A stretch of DNA of 64,000 nt from Myxococcales bacterium (GTDB taxonomy: Bacteria > Myxococcota_A > Polyangia > Fen-1088), in NCBI GenBank assembly GCA_025350815.1, contig JANXXE010000014.1, forward strand, positions 1 through 64,000, in the 5' to 3' direction. Position 1 is the first letter of the stretch; each line of letters begins with the position of its first letter. A model generated the notes under the pieces. It was not told where the DNA came from, did not search any database, and worked only from the letters and a program-made list of their open reading frames with translations. Shown here one piece after another: positions 8,605 through 17,666 of the stretch. The translations under genes were made by a program, and so were the position numbers.

Positions 8605-10538
8605 TCTTGCGGAGATTGGCCTGCATCTGCGCGCTGCTGGCGACGTCGTCGTGCCGCAATCCGCCGATCGCGGCCCCCAGCGCCACGCCCGCCAACCGCC
8701 TGCACGTTCCTGGCCCCTGCTGTCCGGCATCCCCGAACGAATGGGTCGACGTGCGAAATTGCGGCGCCACGGGCAACGGGCACGACGACGACTCGGCGGC
8801 CCTGCGCAAGGCGACCAGTTGCCATGCCGACAGCCGCGTCCGGCGGCTGCTGATTCCGCGAGGCCTCTACCGCATCAATCTTTGTGACCAGGGATCGTTG
8901 CTGGCACCCGTGGCGGGCGCGTCCGTGGTGATCAAGGGCGACGGGCCGGACGCCAGCATCATCGAGGACATGAGCCTGTTCGCGTGCCCCAGGCCGCTCG
9001 GCGGGGGCACCCTGATTACGTTCAAGGAGGGAAGTGACGCGTATCTGGAGGGCGTTGCCTTTCGCACCCTGCGAAACGGCCGACTGCGCAGCCAGTGGGG
9101 CGCCCTCTTGCACTACGGTGGCCCGGGCTCACGTCTGCACCTGAAGAACGTCACCTTCCAAAACTGGATGCGCGGCGTGGACGTCGGTCCGAGCGGCGAA
9201 ATCGCGACACTGATCGAATCCAGCAACTTCATCGAGACGGCAATGGGCTATTTCGCCCAGCCACATCCCAAGACAACGCACGAAATCCGCAACACACGTT
9301 TCGAGCGGACCGGAATTCGGTGCCATCACTACTACGCGATGTACGTGAACCCGCCGTTCCGTTCCTTCGTGATCGAAGATTCGTGGATCGTCGATTCGTT
9401 CGGAGGCGGGATCACCCTGTTCACCGCACACAGTGCCCTCGACGACTGCCCCGGCTGCCAGGTGACCATCAGCCGCAATCACTTCATGAGTCCGACGTAC
9501 TGGCAGGACCCGGACAAGAGGGTGACCTGCGAATGCCTGGAACCCGCGATTGTCGATTGCACCCACCACGACACAGACGCCTGTCGCGGCATCGATGATC
9601 TCGTCTGCCCGCCCCGCGGCTGCCTTTGCCAGCCCGATGGCTTCTGCCTGCACGAAAGAGCCCTGAATTGCCGGTGCGATTGCACCCGTGACGGGCACTG
9701 CAAGAACGACCCGGGCACGAAGTGCCAGTTCGCGAACGGCTTCGAACAAAGTGCCGCTGGCGTTTACGGCAAGCCGTCGGTCGACGTGCAAACCAGAAAG
9801 CTGGATCCCGATAGCACGCGCATCGTTGGCAACGAGTTCCAGGGTCGCGAGGTGATTCGCCTGCAGACGTCGGCCGTGGTCGTCGGCAACCGCGTTTACC
9901 GGCGCCCCGGGCAGGGGGTGAACGCCCTGCGCTGGCTGGGCGACGGCACCAAGCAAGGCAGCGGCTTCGGCAGCATCGTGACCGCGAACTACCTCGCCGG
10001 CCTGGTAATCGTGTACCGCGGAACCGACGCCGTGCGCTTTGAGGGAAATGAGTTTCCCGACGGCGCCGAGCTTGTTATCGAAGGCGACGACGTTCTGTTT
10101 GCGAACAACACCTTCATCAGACAAATGCCCGGCACCGCCGCGCCGATTCGCGTCCTGGGCGCCGGGGCAGTGATCCGCGACAATCGTTTTGCCTTTCGCG
10201 GTCCCGGAATCCTGCTCGGCCCGTCGGCGCGACCGGGCCAGTTACTGGGCAACACCTTTTCCCTACAGCTTGAATCGGGGTCGGGCACGACGGGGGTGCA
10301 GATCCCCGGCGATGCGGGCTGGGAGATCGCCAACAACCATTTTTCGTTGCGCGGGCCCGGCCCTGGCTCGGCGCAAGACATGCGCGCGACGCCACCAACT
10401 GGGGACGGCGCCCGGGGGCACATGATCCCACCCCGGATCCATGACAACACCTTTGCCGCCCCGTCGCAGGCAACGGGATGCGTCGTGACCCGTGCTGCCA
10501 CGCCCCCGATCCACGTGACCTGCCCAGGCAACCCTTGA
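8583..10538 (+). CDS. Pectate-lyase-3-like right-handed beta-helix lipoprotein with Cys-rich insertion
   Basis: N-terminus LRRLACICALLATSSCRN (lipobox-like); WVDVRNCGATGNGHDDDSAALRKATSCHADSRVRRLLIPRGLYRI; repeated IxxNxF coils in the C-terminal half. Confidence 0.75.
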   Translation: MPRTGTVILRRLACICALLATSSCRNPPIAAPSATPANRLHVPGPCCPASPNEWVDVRNCGATGNGHDDDSAALRKATSCHADSRVRRLLIPRGLYRINLCDQGSLLAPVAGASVVIKGDGPDASIIEDMSLFACPRPLGGGTLITFKEGSDAYLEGVAFRTLRNGRLRSQWGALLHYGGPGSRLHLKNVTFQNWMRGVDVGPSGEIATLIESSNFIETAMGYFAQPHPKTTHEIRNTRFERTGIRCHHYYAMYVNPPFRSFVIEDSWIVDSFGGGITLFTAHSALDDCPGCQVTISRNHFMSPTYWQDPDKRVTCECLEPAIVDCTHHDTDACRGIDDLVCPPRGCLCQPDGFCLHERALNCRCDCTRDGHCKNDPGTKCQFANGFEQSAAGVYGKPSVDVQTRKLDPDSTRIVGNEFQGREVIRLQTSAVVVGNRVYRRPGQGVNALRWLGDGTKQGSGFGSIVTANYLAGLVIVYRGTDAVRFEGNEFPDGAELVIEGDDVLFANNTFIRQMPGTAAPIRVLGAGAVIRDNRFAFRGPGILLGPSARPGQLLGNTFSLQLESGSGTTGVQIPGDAGWEIANNHFSLRGPGPGSAQDMRATPPTGDGARGHMIPPRIHDNTFAAPSQATGCVVTRAATPPIHVTCPGNP

Positions 10539-10604
10539 GCCGCCGCGACCCCAACCACACGAGCAACTTTGCTGGGCCCAGCCGCGCGTGGCATTCTGGT
10601 AGCG

Positions 10605-11732
10605 ATGTCTGAGTCAAAGGCGCCGGTACTGCACAGCGGCCCGTGGCGCGAAACGACGGAAGCCCCAACCACTGACGTTGCGGGGGCACCGCCCTTGACT
10701 GACACGGATCGCGACGTGCAAGCCGCTCGGGACATCGCCGAGGCCCGTCGCACGCTTCTGTCCGAAATCGGCAAGCGCATCGTCGGGCAGGAACAGGTCA
10801 TCGATCATCTGCTCATTGCCTTGTTCGCACGCGGGCACTGTCTGTTCGTCGGCGTACCCGGCCTTGCCAAGACCTTGCTGATCCAGACTCTGGCCGACGT
10901 CCTGGACCTGTCGTTCGGGCGGGTTCAGTTCACGCCCGACCTGATGCCGTCTGACATAACGGGCTCGGACGTGCTTGAAGAAGATCGCACCACCGGGCGC
11001 CGCGTGTTCCGTTTCGTCAAGGGGCCCTTGTTCGCCAACGTCATTCTCGCCGACGAGATCAACCGGACACCGCCCAAGACCCAGGCCGCGTTGTTGCAGT
11101 CGATGCAGGAGTACCGCGTCTCGGCGGGCGGCACCACGTATGAGCTTCCCCTGCCCTTCTTGGTGTTCGCCACGCAAAACCCTATCGAGCAGGAGGGTAC
11201 ATACCCGCTGCCCGAGGCCCAGCTTGATAGGTTCATGTTCCAGGTGGACGTCGGTTATCCCAACGAGGAAGAGGAGGTGCGCATCGTCAGCCAGATGACG
11301 ACGGCGTATCGCCCGACATTGCGCAAGGTTCTGTCCCCGGGACGGATCATCGAGTTGCAGGACCTGGTGTTGCGCGTGCCCGTCGCCGACCATGTCCTGC
11401 GCTACGCGGTGGCGTTGTGCCGCGCGACCCGTCCGGTCAAGTCACAGCAGGGCACGCCCCTGCCAACCAGCGCGGCGCCGGGCCCGGCGCTGCCCTACGT
11501 GGAGCAATACGTGTCCTGGGGCGCCGGCCCGCGCGCTTCGCAGAACCTGATCCTCGCCGCAAAGGCACGCGCCATCCTCGACGGGCGTTACGCCGCGTCT
11601 TCGGAAGATGTCGAGGCCCTGGCGATGCCCGTGCTGATCCACCGCGTCGTCCCCAACTTCCACGCCGAAGCCGACGCCGTCACGGCGCGCGCGATCGTCA
11701 CGCACGTGCTAGAAGCCGTGCGCCCCGAGTAG
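10605..11732 (+). CDS. MoxR family AAA+ ATPase
   Basis: IGKRIVGQEQVIDHLLIALFARGHCLFVGVPGLAKTLLIQTLADVLDLSFGRVQFTPDLMPSDITGSDVLEE...GPLFANVILADEINRTPPKTQAALLQSMQE. Confidence 0.96.
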   Translation: MSESKAPVLHSGPWRETTEAPTTDVAGAPPLTDTDRDVQAARDIAEARRTLLSEIGKRIVGQEQVIDHLLIALFARGHCLFVGVPGLAKTLLIQTLADVLDLSFGRVQFTPDLMPSDITGSDVLEEDRTTGRRVFRFVKGPLFANVILADEINRTPPKTQAALLQSMQEYRVSAGGTTYELPLPFLVFATQNPIEQEGTYPLPEAQLDRFMFQVDVGYPNEEEEVRIVSQMTTAYRPTLRKVLSPGRIIELQDLVLRVPVADHVLRYAVALCRATRPVKSQQGTPLPTSAAPGPALPYVEQYVSWGAGPRASQNLILAAKARAILDGRYAASSEDVEALAMPVLIHRVVPNFHAEADAVTARAIVTHVLEAVRPE

Positions 11733-11742
11733 ATCGCGGCCC

Positions 11743-12711
11743 ATGGCGGCTTTCCCGACCACCCCGAAAACCGAGGGCTCGCAGGCGCTCGGTCCGCGTG
11801 AACTCGCGCAACTGGCAACGCTGGCGGTGCGCGCCCGCGTGATCGTGCAGGGCGCATTCGCCGGCATGCACCACAACCTGCACGCCGGCACCTCGATGGA
11901 ATTCACCGAACACAAGGAATACGCGCCCGGCGACGAGATCAGGCACATCGACTGGAAGGCCGCGGGCCGCGTGGATCGCTACTACATCAAACGTTTCGAG
12001 GACGAGACCGAGATGCGGACCTTTCTCTTGGTCGATGCGTCCGCCTCGATGGGTTACAGCCGCCGAGGCGTCTCGAAATTGGTGTACGCCACGTACCTGG
12101 CAGGTGCCCTTGCCTACCTGCTGGCGCAGCAGGGCGATCCTGCGGGGCTGCTGATTTTTGACGAAAACACCCGCCAGCATTTGCCACCCAGCACCCGGGC
12201 CGGGCAGATCCGCGAAATCCTGCGCCTGCTTGAGACCGCCGCGCCCGACGGGCGAACTGATCCGGCGCGCGCCCTCGGCCACGTGGGCGAGCTGGCCGAC
12301 AAGCGCAGCCTCATCATTCTGTTCACCGACTTCCTCGACAGCGAGCCCGCCGCGACCGCGCCCGGGGCCGCGGCTGCCCACGCAAGCGGCCCCCTGGCCG
12401 ATCGGCTGCGACAACTGCGCGCGCGCGGCCATGATGTCGTCGTATTCCACATTCTCGATCCGGACGAGGTCAACCTGCCCTTCGATGACCTGACGCAGTT
12501 CGAGGGCATGGAACCGGGCGACGGGCGCACATTGCTGGCCGAGGCCGCCGATCTGCGCGAGGCTTTTCGCCGAGAATCCTCGAACTTTCGCGAGCGCTGG
12601 CGCCAGACCTGCGTCGAGGGTCGGGTCGAATACCGCTTCGCCACCAGCGATCAGGGTCCGTCGGAGATCCTGCGCGCCTTCGTGGCCGGCCGGCAGCGGG
12701 GGCGTCACTAG
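11743..12711 (+). CDS. DUF58 domain-containing protein
   Basis: VRARVIVQGAFAGMHHNLHAGTSMEFTEHKEYAPGDEIRHIDWKAAGRVDRYYIKRFEDETEMRTFLLVDASASMGY. Confidence 0.95.
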   Translation: MAAFPTTPKTEGSQALGPRELAQLATLAVRARVIVQGAFAGMHHNLHAGTSMEFTEHKEYAPGDEIRHIDWKAAGRVDRYYIKRFEDETEMRTFLLVDASASMGYSRRGVSKLVYATYLAGALAYLLAQQGDPAGLLIFDENTRQHLPPSTRAGQIREILRLLETAAPDGRTDPARALGHVGELADKRSLIILFTDFLDSEPAATAPGAAAAHASGPLADRLRQLRARGHDVVVFHILDPDEVNLPFDDLTQFEGMEPGDGRTLLAEAADLREAFRRESSNFRERWRQTCVEGRVEYRFATSDQGPSEILRAFVAGRQRGRH

Positions 12712-12714
12712 CCC

Positions 12715-14853
12715 ATGGGCTTTTTCGCCCCCGCACTGCTGTTCGGTCTGGTCGCCGCAGTCGTACCGTGGCTGGTCCACCTCATCGGCAAGCGGCGCGC
12801 GGTGCCGGTGCGTTTCGCTGCCATGCAACTTCTGCTGCGCTCAGAAAAGCGCACTTCCGCGCGGCGGCGGTTGCGAGAGATCTTGCTTTTGCTATCGCGC
12901 ACCGCGATTGCCGCCAGCCTGCCGCTCATTTTCGCGCGACCATTCGCCGAGCGGGCCAGCGACGTACCCGGCGCCACCTTGCTACCCCAAAGCGCCGTGA
13001 TCGTTCTCGACGACTCGGCCAGCCTCCAGCGCCGGCGCGGCTCGGGCACCATTTTCGATCAGGCGAAGGCCCGGGCGCGGTCACTGCTGTCGCAATTCCC
13101 GACTGACTCGGATATCGCCCTTGTCCTGACCTCGGCGCACTCGGAGGCACCGGTGGGCGAGCTGTCCACCGAGCACGCCCGCGTGCGCGATGCGCTTGAG
13201 GGGGTCAAGTGCTCGGCGCGCGTGTCGGACTTCACCGAAGCGATGAGACGAGCGGCGCTGATCCTGGCCGCGTCAACCCGCCCCGAACGGCGGATCTTCC
13301 TCCTGACCGATCTGCAGGCGGCCGGCTGGGGCGAGGACACGGGCCTTCCGGATCAAGGCGGACCCGACGTGGCGGTGATCGACGTCGCCGGGGAAAAGCC
13401 CTGGACCAACCGGGCTGTCGTGAGCCTCGTCGCCGAGCCAGCGGCCGAGGCGGGCACGGGCGGCGTCGCTGTTACCGCTGAAATTGCTTCTTTCTCGGCC
13501 CTGCCGGTTAACCAGTTGGGCGTCACGCTGAAGATCGATGGCGCGACAGTGGCAAGACACTTCGTCGATGTGCCGGCCGGTGGGCGCGTACCCAAGCGGA
13601 TTCTGTACAGCCTGCCGGAAGGGACCGGCGGCACGCACGAAGCCGAAATCGAGATCGACCCCGATGATTTTCCCCTCGACGACCGGCGGATCGCGCGCCT
13701 CGAGCTGTCGCGCACGCTGCGCGCCCTCATCATCAACGGGGATGCCCGCACGGTGAAGACCGAGGATGAGGCCGTATTCCTGGAGACCGCCCTCAAGATC
13801 GGGGATCGCACGGCGGTGGTAACGACCCTGATGCCGGACGACGTACCGACAGACAGCCTGGGCAGCTACACGGTGATCTTCGCCGCCAACATCACGGCCC
13901 CCAGTTCCGCCCTGGCGGCGGCCCTGATTCGTTTCGTCGAGGGCGGGGGCGGCCTTTTTGTGTCAGTCGGCAGCCACGTCGACGCGACGTTGTGGAACCA
14001 GCGGATGGGGAAGATCCTGCCGCAACCACTGGGCTTGGCGCGCACGGCGTCTGCAATGCCCGGTCAGGCCGAGGGCGAAACGCTCGACAACCGCCCCGCC
14101 GAACGCCTCGCACCCCTCGATCGCCGTCATCCGTTGCTGGCGCATTTTTCCGCCAGCGGCGAGGGACTGGCGACTGCACGTTTCTTCAAGTTCATGCTGC
14201 TTGAACCAGTGCCCGACAGCATTGAGCACGCGGTCGTTCTGCGCTTCGAAAGTGGTGCCCCCGCCCTGGTGGAACGGCAGGTCGTCAAGGGTCGGGTCCT
14301 TCTGCTGGCGACGACGGTGGACCGCGACTGGACCGACTTGCCGATTCACCCGGGATTCCTACCCCTCATCCAGCAGTCGGCGCGGCGGCTTACCGGCCTG
14401 TCCGAGGACGCCGCGAACCCGTCGCTGCTGGTCGGCCAATCGCGCGAGCTGGAGCTCGGCGCGGATGAACGGCGCATCGAGATCATGAAACCCGACGGCG
14501 TCTTGTGGGTGGCCCACCAAGAGCGTGGAGTGGGCCACAAGACCGTCATCTTCAACGAGACGGACCAGCCCGGTGCGTACCACGTGCGGGCCATCGCCCC
14601 TGACGGGACGGTCGTGCCCCGGCCCGGCGACACCTTCGTCGTGAATCTCGACCCGCGGGAATCGGATCCGGCGCGCCTCGCCGCTGACCGACGGCCCGAT
14701 CGCAAGGGCCGCAAGGCCGGCACGGCGCCCGCAGCACCCAAGCAGCGGGTCGAACTGTGGCACGGCCTGGCGGCTCTGGTGATCCTGGTGGTGCTGTTCG
14801 AATCGCTGCTGACGCTGCGCTGGCGCCGTTCCGTGGTTGCCGAGAACAGATAG
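12715..14853 (+). CDS. BatA-like/VWA-type membrane protein
   Basis: N-terminal MGFFAPALLFGLVAAVVPWLVHLIGKRRAVPVRFAAMQLLLRSEKRTSARRRLREILLLLSR (BatA N-terminal domain); VWA-like VIVLDDSASLQ. Confidence 0.9.
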   Translation: MGFFAPALLFGLVAAVVPWLVHLIGKRRAVPVRFAAMQLLLRSEKRTSARRRLREILLLLSRTAIAASLPLIFARPFAERASDVPGATLLPQSAVIVLDDSASLQRRRGSGTIFDQAKARARSLLSQFPTDSDIALVLTSAHSEAPVGELSTEHARVRDALEGVKCSARVSDFTEAMRRAALILAASTRPERRIFLLTDLQAAGWGEDTGLPDQGGPDVAVIDVAGEKPWTNRAVVSLVAEPAAEAGTGGVAVTAEIASFSALPVNQLGVTLKIDGATVARHFVDVPAGGRVPKRILYSLPEGTGGTHEAEIEIDPDDFPLDDRRIARLELSRTLRALIINGDARTVKTEDEAVFLETALKIGDRTAVVTTLMPDDVPTDSLGSYTVIFAANITAPSSALAAALIRFVEGGGGLFVSVGSHVDATLWNQRMGKILPQPLGLARTASAMPGQAEGETLDNRPAERLAPLDRRHPLLAHFSASGEGLATARFFKFMLLEPVPDSIEHAVVLRFESGAPALVERQVVKGRVLLLATTVDRDWTDLPIHPGFLPLIQQSARRLTGLSEDAANPSLLVGQSRELELGADERRIEIMKPDGVLWVAHQERGVGHKTVIFNETDQPGAYHVRAIAPDGTVVPRPGDTFVVNLDPRESDPARLAADRRPDRKGRKAGTAPAAPKQRVELWHGLAALVILVVLFESLLTLRWRRSVVAENR

Positions 14854-14914
14854 GCACGTCTGGTCGCTGGCCGTTGTCCCAGGGTCTTGTGATAAGAGGA
14901 ACTGAGCGCCGTCT

Positions 14915-15034
14915 ATGACGTTCAACTCTTTTGCGTTCGCAAAATTCTTTATCGTCGTCTACCTGGCGTACCTGCTGCTGCGCAGTCCAGGCGCGGAGGG
15001 TCCTGCGCGAACTCTTCGCGCGCGCGCGTGTTGA
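14915..15034 (+). pseudogene. Truncated 5' end of an MBOAT/AlgI-like O-acyltransferase gene (candidate)
   Basis: ATG at 14915 reads MTFNSFAFAKFFIVVYLAYLLLR, like the N-terminus of MBOAT proteins, then diverges into SPGAEGPARTLRARAC* within 16 codons. Confidence 0.5.
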
Positions 15035-15158
15035 ACAGACGATCGCGGACCGGATAACCGGCGCGCAGCCAGGTATTGTGAACACGCCGCACGTACTTGC
15101 CCAGGCGCGGATGCCATCCGGCCAGTCGCTGAACTATCTCGGGCCGCACAGGGGGCAT
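14983..15158 (-). pseudogene. Truncated N-terminal gene fragment, possibly of a phytanoyl-CoA-dioxygenase-like protein
   Basis: Minus reading MPPVRPEIVQRLAGWHPRLGKYVRRVHNTWLRAGYPVRDRLFNTRAREEFAQDPPRLD looks like genuine protein sequence, ending where the MBOAT-like reading frame on the other strand ends. The family assignment is from memory and weak. Confidence 0.35.
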
Positions 15159-15200
15159 GTAGAAAAAATGCTAGACGAAACGTCTCCCGAAGGAAAGTTC

Positions 15201-15240
15201 AGCGTCGGCAAGTCAAGCGTCGGCAAGTCAAGCGTCGCAG
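15201..15240. repeat. 15-bp tandem repeat (2.6 copies) at the 3' end of the PPTase gene
   Basis: AGCGTCGGCAAGTCA at 15201-15215 and 15216-15230, partial AGCGTCGCAG at 15231-15240; spans the PPTase stop codon. Confidence 0.85.
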
Positions 15241-15929
15241 CCGGCCCGTCGGATCCGGGCGCAGGTCAACAGCCAATCTTCGTGTTGCCGCCAGCTGCAT
15301 TCCACCTCAAACGGCCCCTCGCCCCCTGTAAGCCACAGCCGCACCTGCGCCCCCGATCCCGTCCGGAGGGGACGCGAAAGCTCGACCTCGTGAAAGCCAA
15401 CCCGCCGGCGCACGAAAGGATCGAGTGCCTTGTAGATCGCCTCCTTCATCGAAAAGGCCCACAGCACCTCGGCCGGGCGGTCGCCCTCGGGGACCGTGGC
15501 CAGCCGCGCTCGTTCCCGATCACCAAGCACCCGCGCCGCCAGATCGATCGGGCGGGGCCGCGCCGCCTCCAGATCCACACCGCGGGTCCAGCCATCGGCG
15601 CGGGCCCCCAGGCCCACCGCCAGCGTCACCTTGTGACTGATCGAGCCAGCGATCTCGGAGGGCAGCCGGGGCGCACCACGATCGTCGGCCAGGATGGCGG
15701 GGCACGAAGGGTATATGTCCGCCAGCGCCTGCCGCAGCGCCAGGCGACCCGCCACCCAGGTGGAACGCCGCCCGGTACCAAGGCCCGCTACATGGGCCCG
15801 CTCATCCGGCGCCAACCGCGCCAGCACCGATGGTCCTATCTCCTCAACGGCCTCTGGAATGCTGACGCCCACGACGCGCCCAAACGGAAGGTCGAGGGCA
15901 AAGACGGTCTGGTACCCCGGGTCGTTCAA
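15228..15929 (-). CDS. 4'-phosphopantetheinyl transferase (Sfp/EntD-like)
   Basis: GSISHKVTLAVGLGARADGWTRGVDLEAARPRPIDLAARVL...LWAFSMKEAIYKALDPFVRRRVGFHEVEL: GVDLE and WxxKEAxYK signatures. Confidence 0.93.
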   Translation of the reverse strand: MNDPGYQTVFALDLPFGRVVGVSIPEAVEEIGPSVLARLAPDERAHVAGLGTGRRSTWVAGRLALRQALADIYPSCPAILADDRGAPRLPSEIAGSISHKVTLAVGLGARADGWTRGVDLEAARPRPIDLAARVLGDRERARLATVPEGDRPAEVLWAFSMKEAIYKALDPFVRRRVGFHEVELSRPLRTGSGAQVRLWLTGGEGPFEVECSWRQHEDWLLTCARIRRAGCDA

Positions 15930-15942
15930 GCCCGCGCTCGCG

Positions 15943-17064
15943 TCAAGGCCCCGTCACCGGAGATGAGCCCGCGGCCGACGAGTCCCCCACCCGTTTGAAC
16001 GAAGCCGAGAGTGCCCGGTGCGCGGGCGTCCCGAGCCGCGCCGATAGGTCCACGCCCTCGGCAGGGAGGTGCAGACGAGACAACGCCTTGAAGGTCGCGT
16101 TCCGCGCCGCGCTTTCCTCGACCCGAGCACGCACCGCCGGATCCCGTTCCGCCGCACGCACCAGCGCTTCCCCCGCCGCCACCTGCCGATCCACCGGCCC
16201 GCGGACAAGAAAGTGGTCGATGCCCGCCAGCACCCCGGTGACGACCAGCTCCTCGATGGGGTAGCGATCGGCGACCGCCTTCATCCCCAGATCGTCGCTG
16301 ACCAACAGGCCAGCAAAGCCCAATTGCCCACGCAAGATCTCGGTCAGAATCTTGCGCGACAGGGTCGCGGGACTCTGCGGATCCAGGGCCGGGTACATCA
16401 CGTGGGCGCTCATGATGGCCTCGGCCCCCGCCTGTACCGCGGCGGCGAAGGGGCCAAATTCCGTCGCCCGCAGCCTGCCGATGGGATGACCCACCACGGG
16501 CAGGTCCAAGTGTGAATCCGTGCGCGTGTCCCCGTGCCCCGGGAAGTGCTTGCCACAACCCAGCACCCCCGCCGCGCGCAGGCCCCGCCAGAAAGCGAGA
16601 GCGTGGGTCGCCACCGCTTGCGGCGTGGTGCCGAAGGCCCGCGTACCGATGACCGGATTGGCCGGGTTGGTATGCACGTCCAGCACGGGCGCGAAGTTCC
16701 AGCCGATACCCAGGGCGCCCAGCTCGTCACCCAGCGCACGGCCCACCGCCTCGGTGCGCGCCTCCTCGTCGGCCATCCCCACCGACAGCATGTCTGGCCA
16801 TTCCGTCAGGGGGCTGCGCAGGCGTTGCACCAGGCCCCCTTCTTGATCGACAGCCACAATGATGGGGCCGTCCTCGGGCGCGGCCAAGCGCAGGTCCCGG
16901 ACCAGGGCCGCCACCTGGCCAGGCGACTCGATGTTGGGTCGAAACAGCATGACCGCCCCGACCTCGGACCGGCTGATGCGCCCAAGCAGCTCCGCCGGGG
17001 CCGAGCTACCCTCGAAACCGACGCCCAGCAGCTGACCGCACGACCGGGCGAGGCGACTGGGCAT
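15943..17064 (-). CDS. nagZ: Beta-N-acetylhexosaminidase (glycoside hydrolase family 3)
   Basis: GAVMLFRPNIESPGQVAALVRDLR...VAVDQEGGLVQRLRSPLTEWP...NFAPVLDVHTNPANPVIGTRAFG...GKHFPGHGDTRTDSHLDLP: canonical NagZ motifs. Confidence 0.95.
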   Translation of the reverse strand: MPSRLARSCGQLLGVGFEGSSAPAELLGRISRSEVGAVMLFRPNIESPGQVAALVRDLRLAAPEDGPIIVAVDQEGGLVQRLRSPLTEWPDMLSVGMADEEARTEAVGRALGDELGALGIGWNFAPVLDVHTNPANPVIGTRAFGTTPQAVATHALAFWRGLRAAGVLGCGKHFPGHGDTRTDSHLDLPVVGHPIGRLRATEFGPFAAAVQAGAEAIMSAHVMYPALDPQSPATLSRKILTEILRGQLGFAGLLVSDDLGMKAVADRYPIEELVVTGVLAGIDHFLVRGPVDRQVAAGEALVRAAERDPAVRARVEESAARNATFKALSRLHLPAEGVDLSARLGTPAHRALSASFKRVGDSSAAGSSPVTGP

Positions 17065-17231
17065 GATCCACCCATGATACCCGAATGCTTCCGAATGCTG
17101 AGCCACGATGCCCGACGGCCGCGGGTCCCTTTTCGAGTATTCCGGGGGCCGAGGTGCTGCTATAAGTTGCGGACTTCAGGGTGGCTGCCCGCCCTGATCC
17201 CGTTCACGAATTTCCCGCCGAGCCTCCCACC

Positions 17232-17666
17232 TTGGTCAAGGTCAACCATATCGATCACGTGGCCATCACGGTTACGGACGCGGACGACGCGACAGCCAGC
17301 CTACAGGGCCTGTTCGGCCTGACCGCGGGCGCCCGCGAACACGTGGCGGCACAGAAGACAGACGTGGTCTTCTTGCACGCTGGTTCCTCCGAAACCTCCG
17401 TCGAGCTGATCTGCCCGGCCGGCAACGACGGGCTGAGCCGCTTTCTGGACGACCGGGGACCCGGCCTGCACCACATCTGTTTCGAGGTTTCTGACCTCGT
17501 TGGCGCGCTGGCGGAACTGAAGGCCGCCGGCGTGGCCCTGATAGACGATGCGCCCCGCACGGGCGCCCGCGGACACCTGGTCGCCTTTCTGCACCCCAAA
17601 GCCACGGGTGGCGTCTTGTTTGAACTGTGCCAGAAGCCTGGCGGGACCCCTGGAGGACAGCCTTGA
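17232..17666 (+). CDS. Methylmalonyl-CoA epimerase / VOC family protein
   Basis: VNHIDHVAITVTDADDATASLQGLFGLTAG...GPGLHHICFEVSDLVGALAELKAAGVALIDDAPRTGARGHLVAFLHPKATGGVLFELCQ. Confidence 0.92.
   Translation: MVKVNHIDHVAITVTDADDATASLQGLFGLTAGAREHVAAQKTDVVFLHAGSSETSVELICPAGNDGLSRFLDDRGPGLHHICFEVSDLVGALAELKAAGVALIDDAPRTGARGHLVAFLHPKATGGVLFELCQKPGGTPGGQP

Noticed and set aside
8594-8610. TGGCAC...TTGC resembling a sigma-54 promoter
   Set aside because: Gap between elements is 7 nt, not the 5 nt of TGGCAC-N5-TTGC, and it lies in the 3' end of an overlapping gene.
14931-15998. 355-aa + strand ORF over the PPTase gene
   Set aside because: The minus strand carries a clear 4'-PPTase; the + translation shows no domain features.
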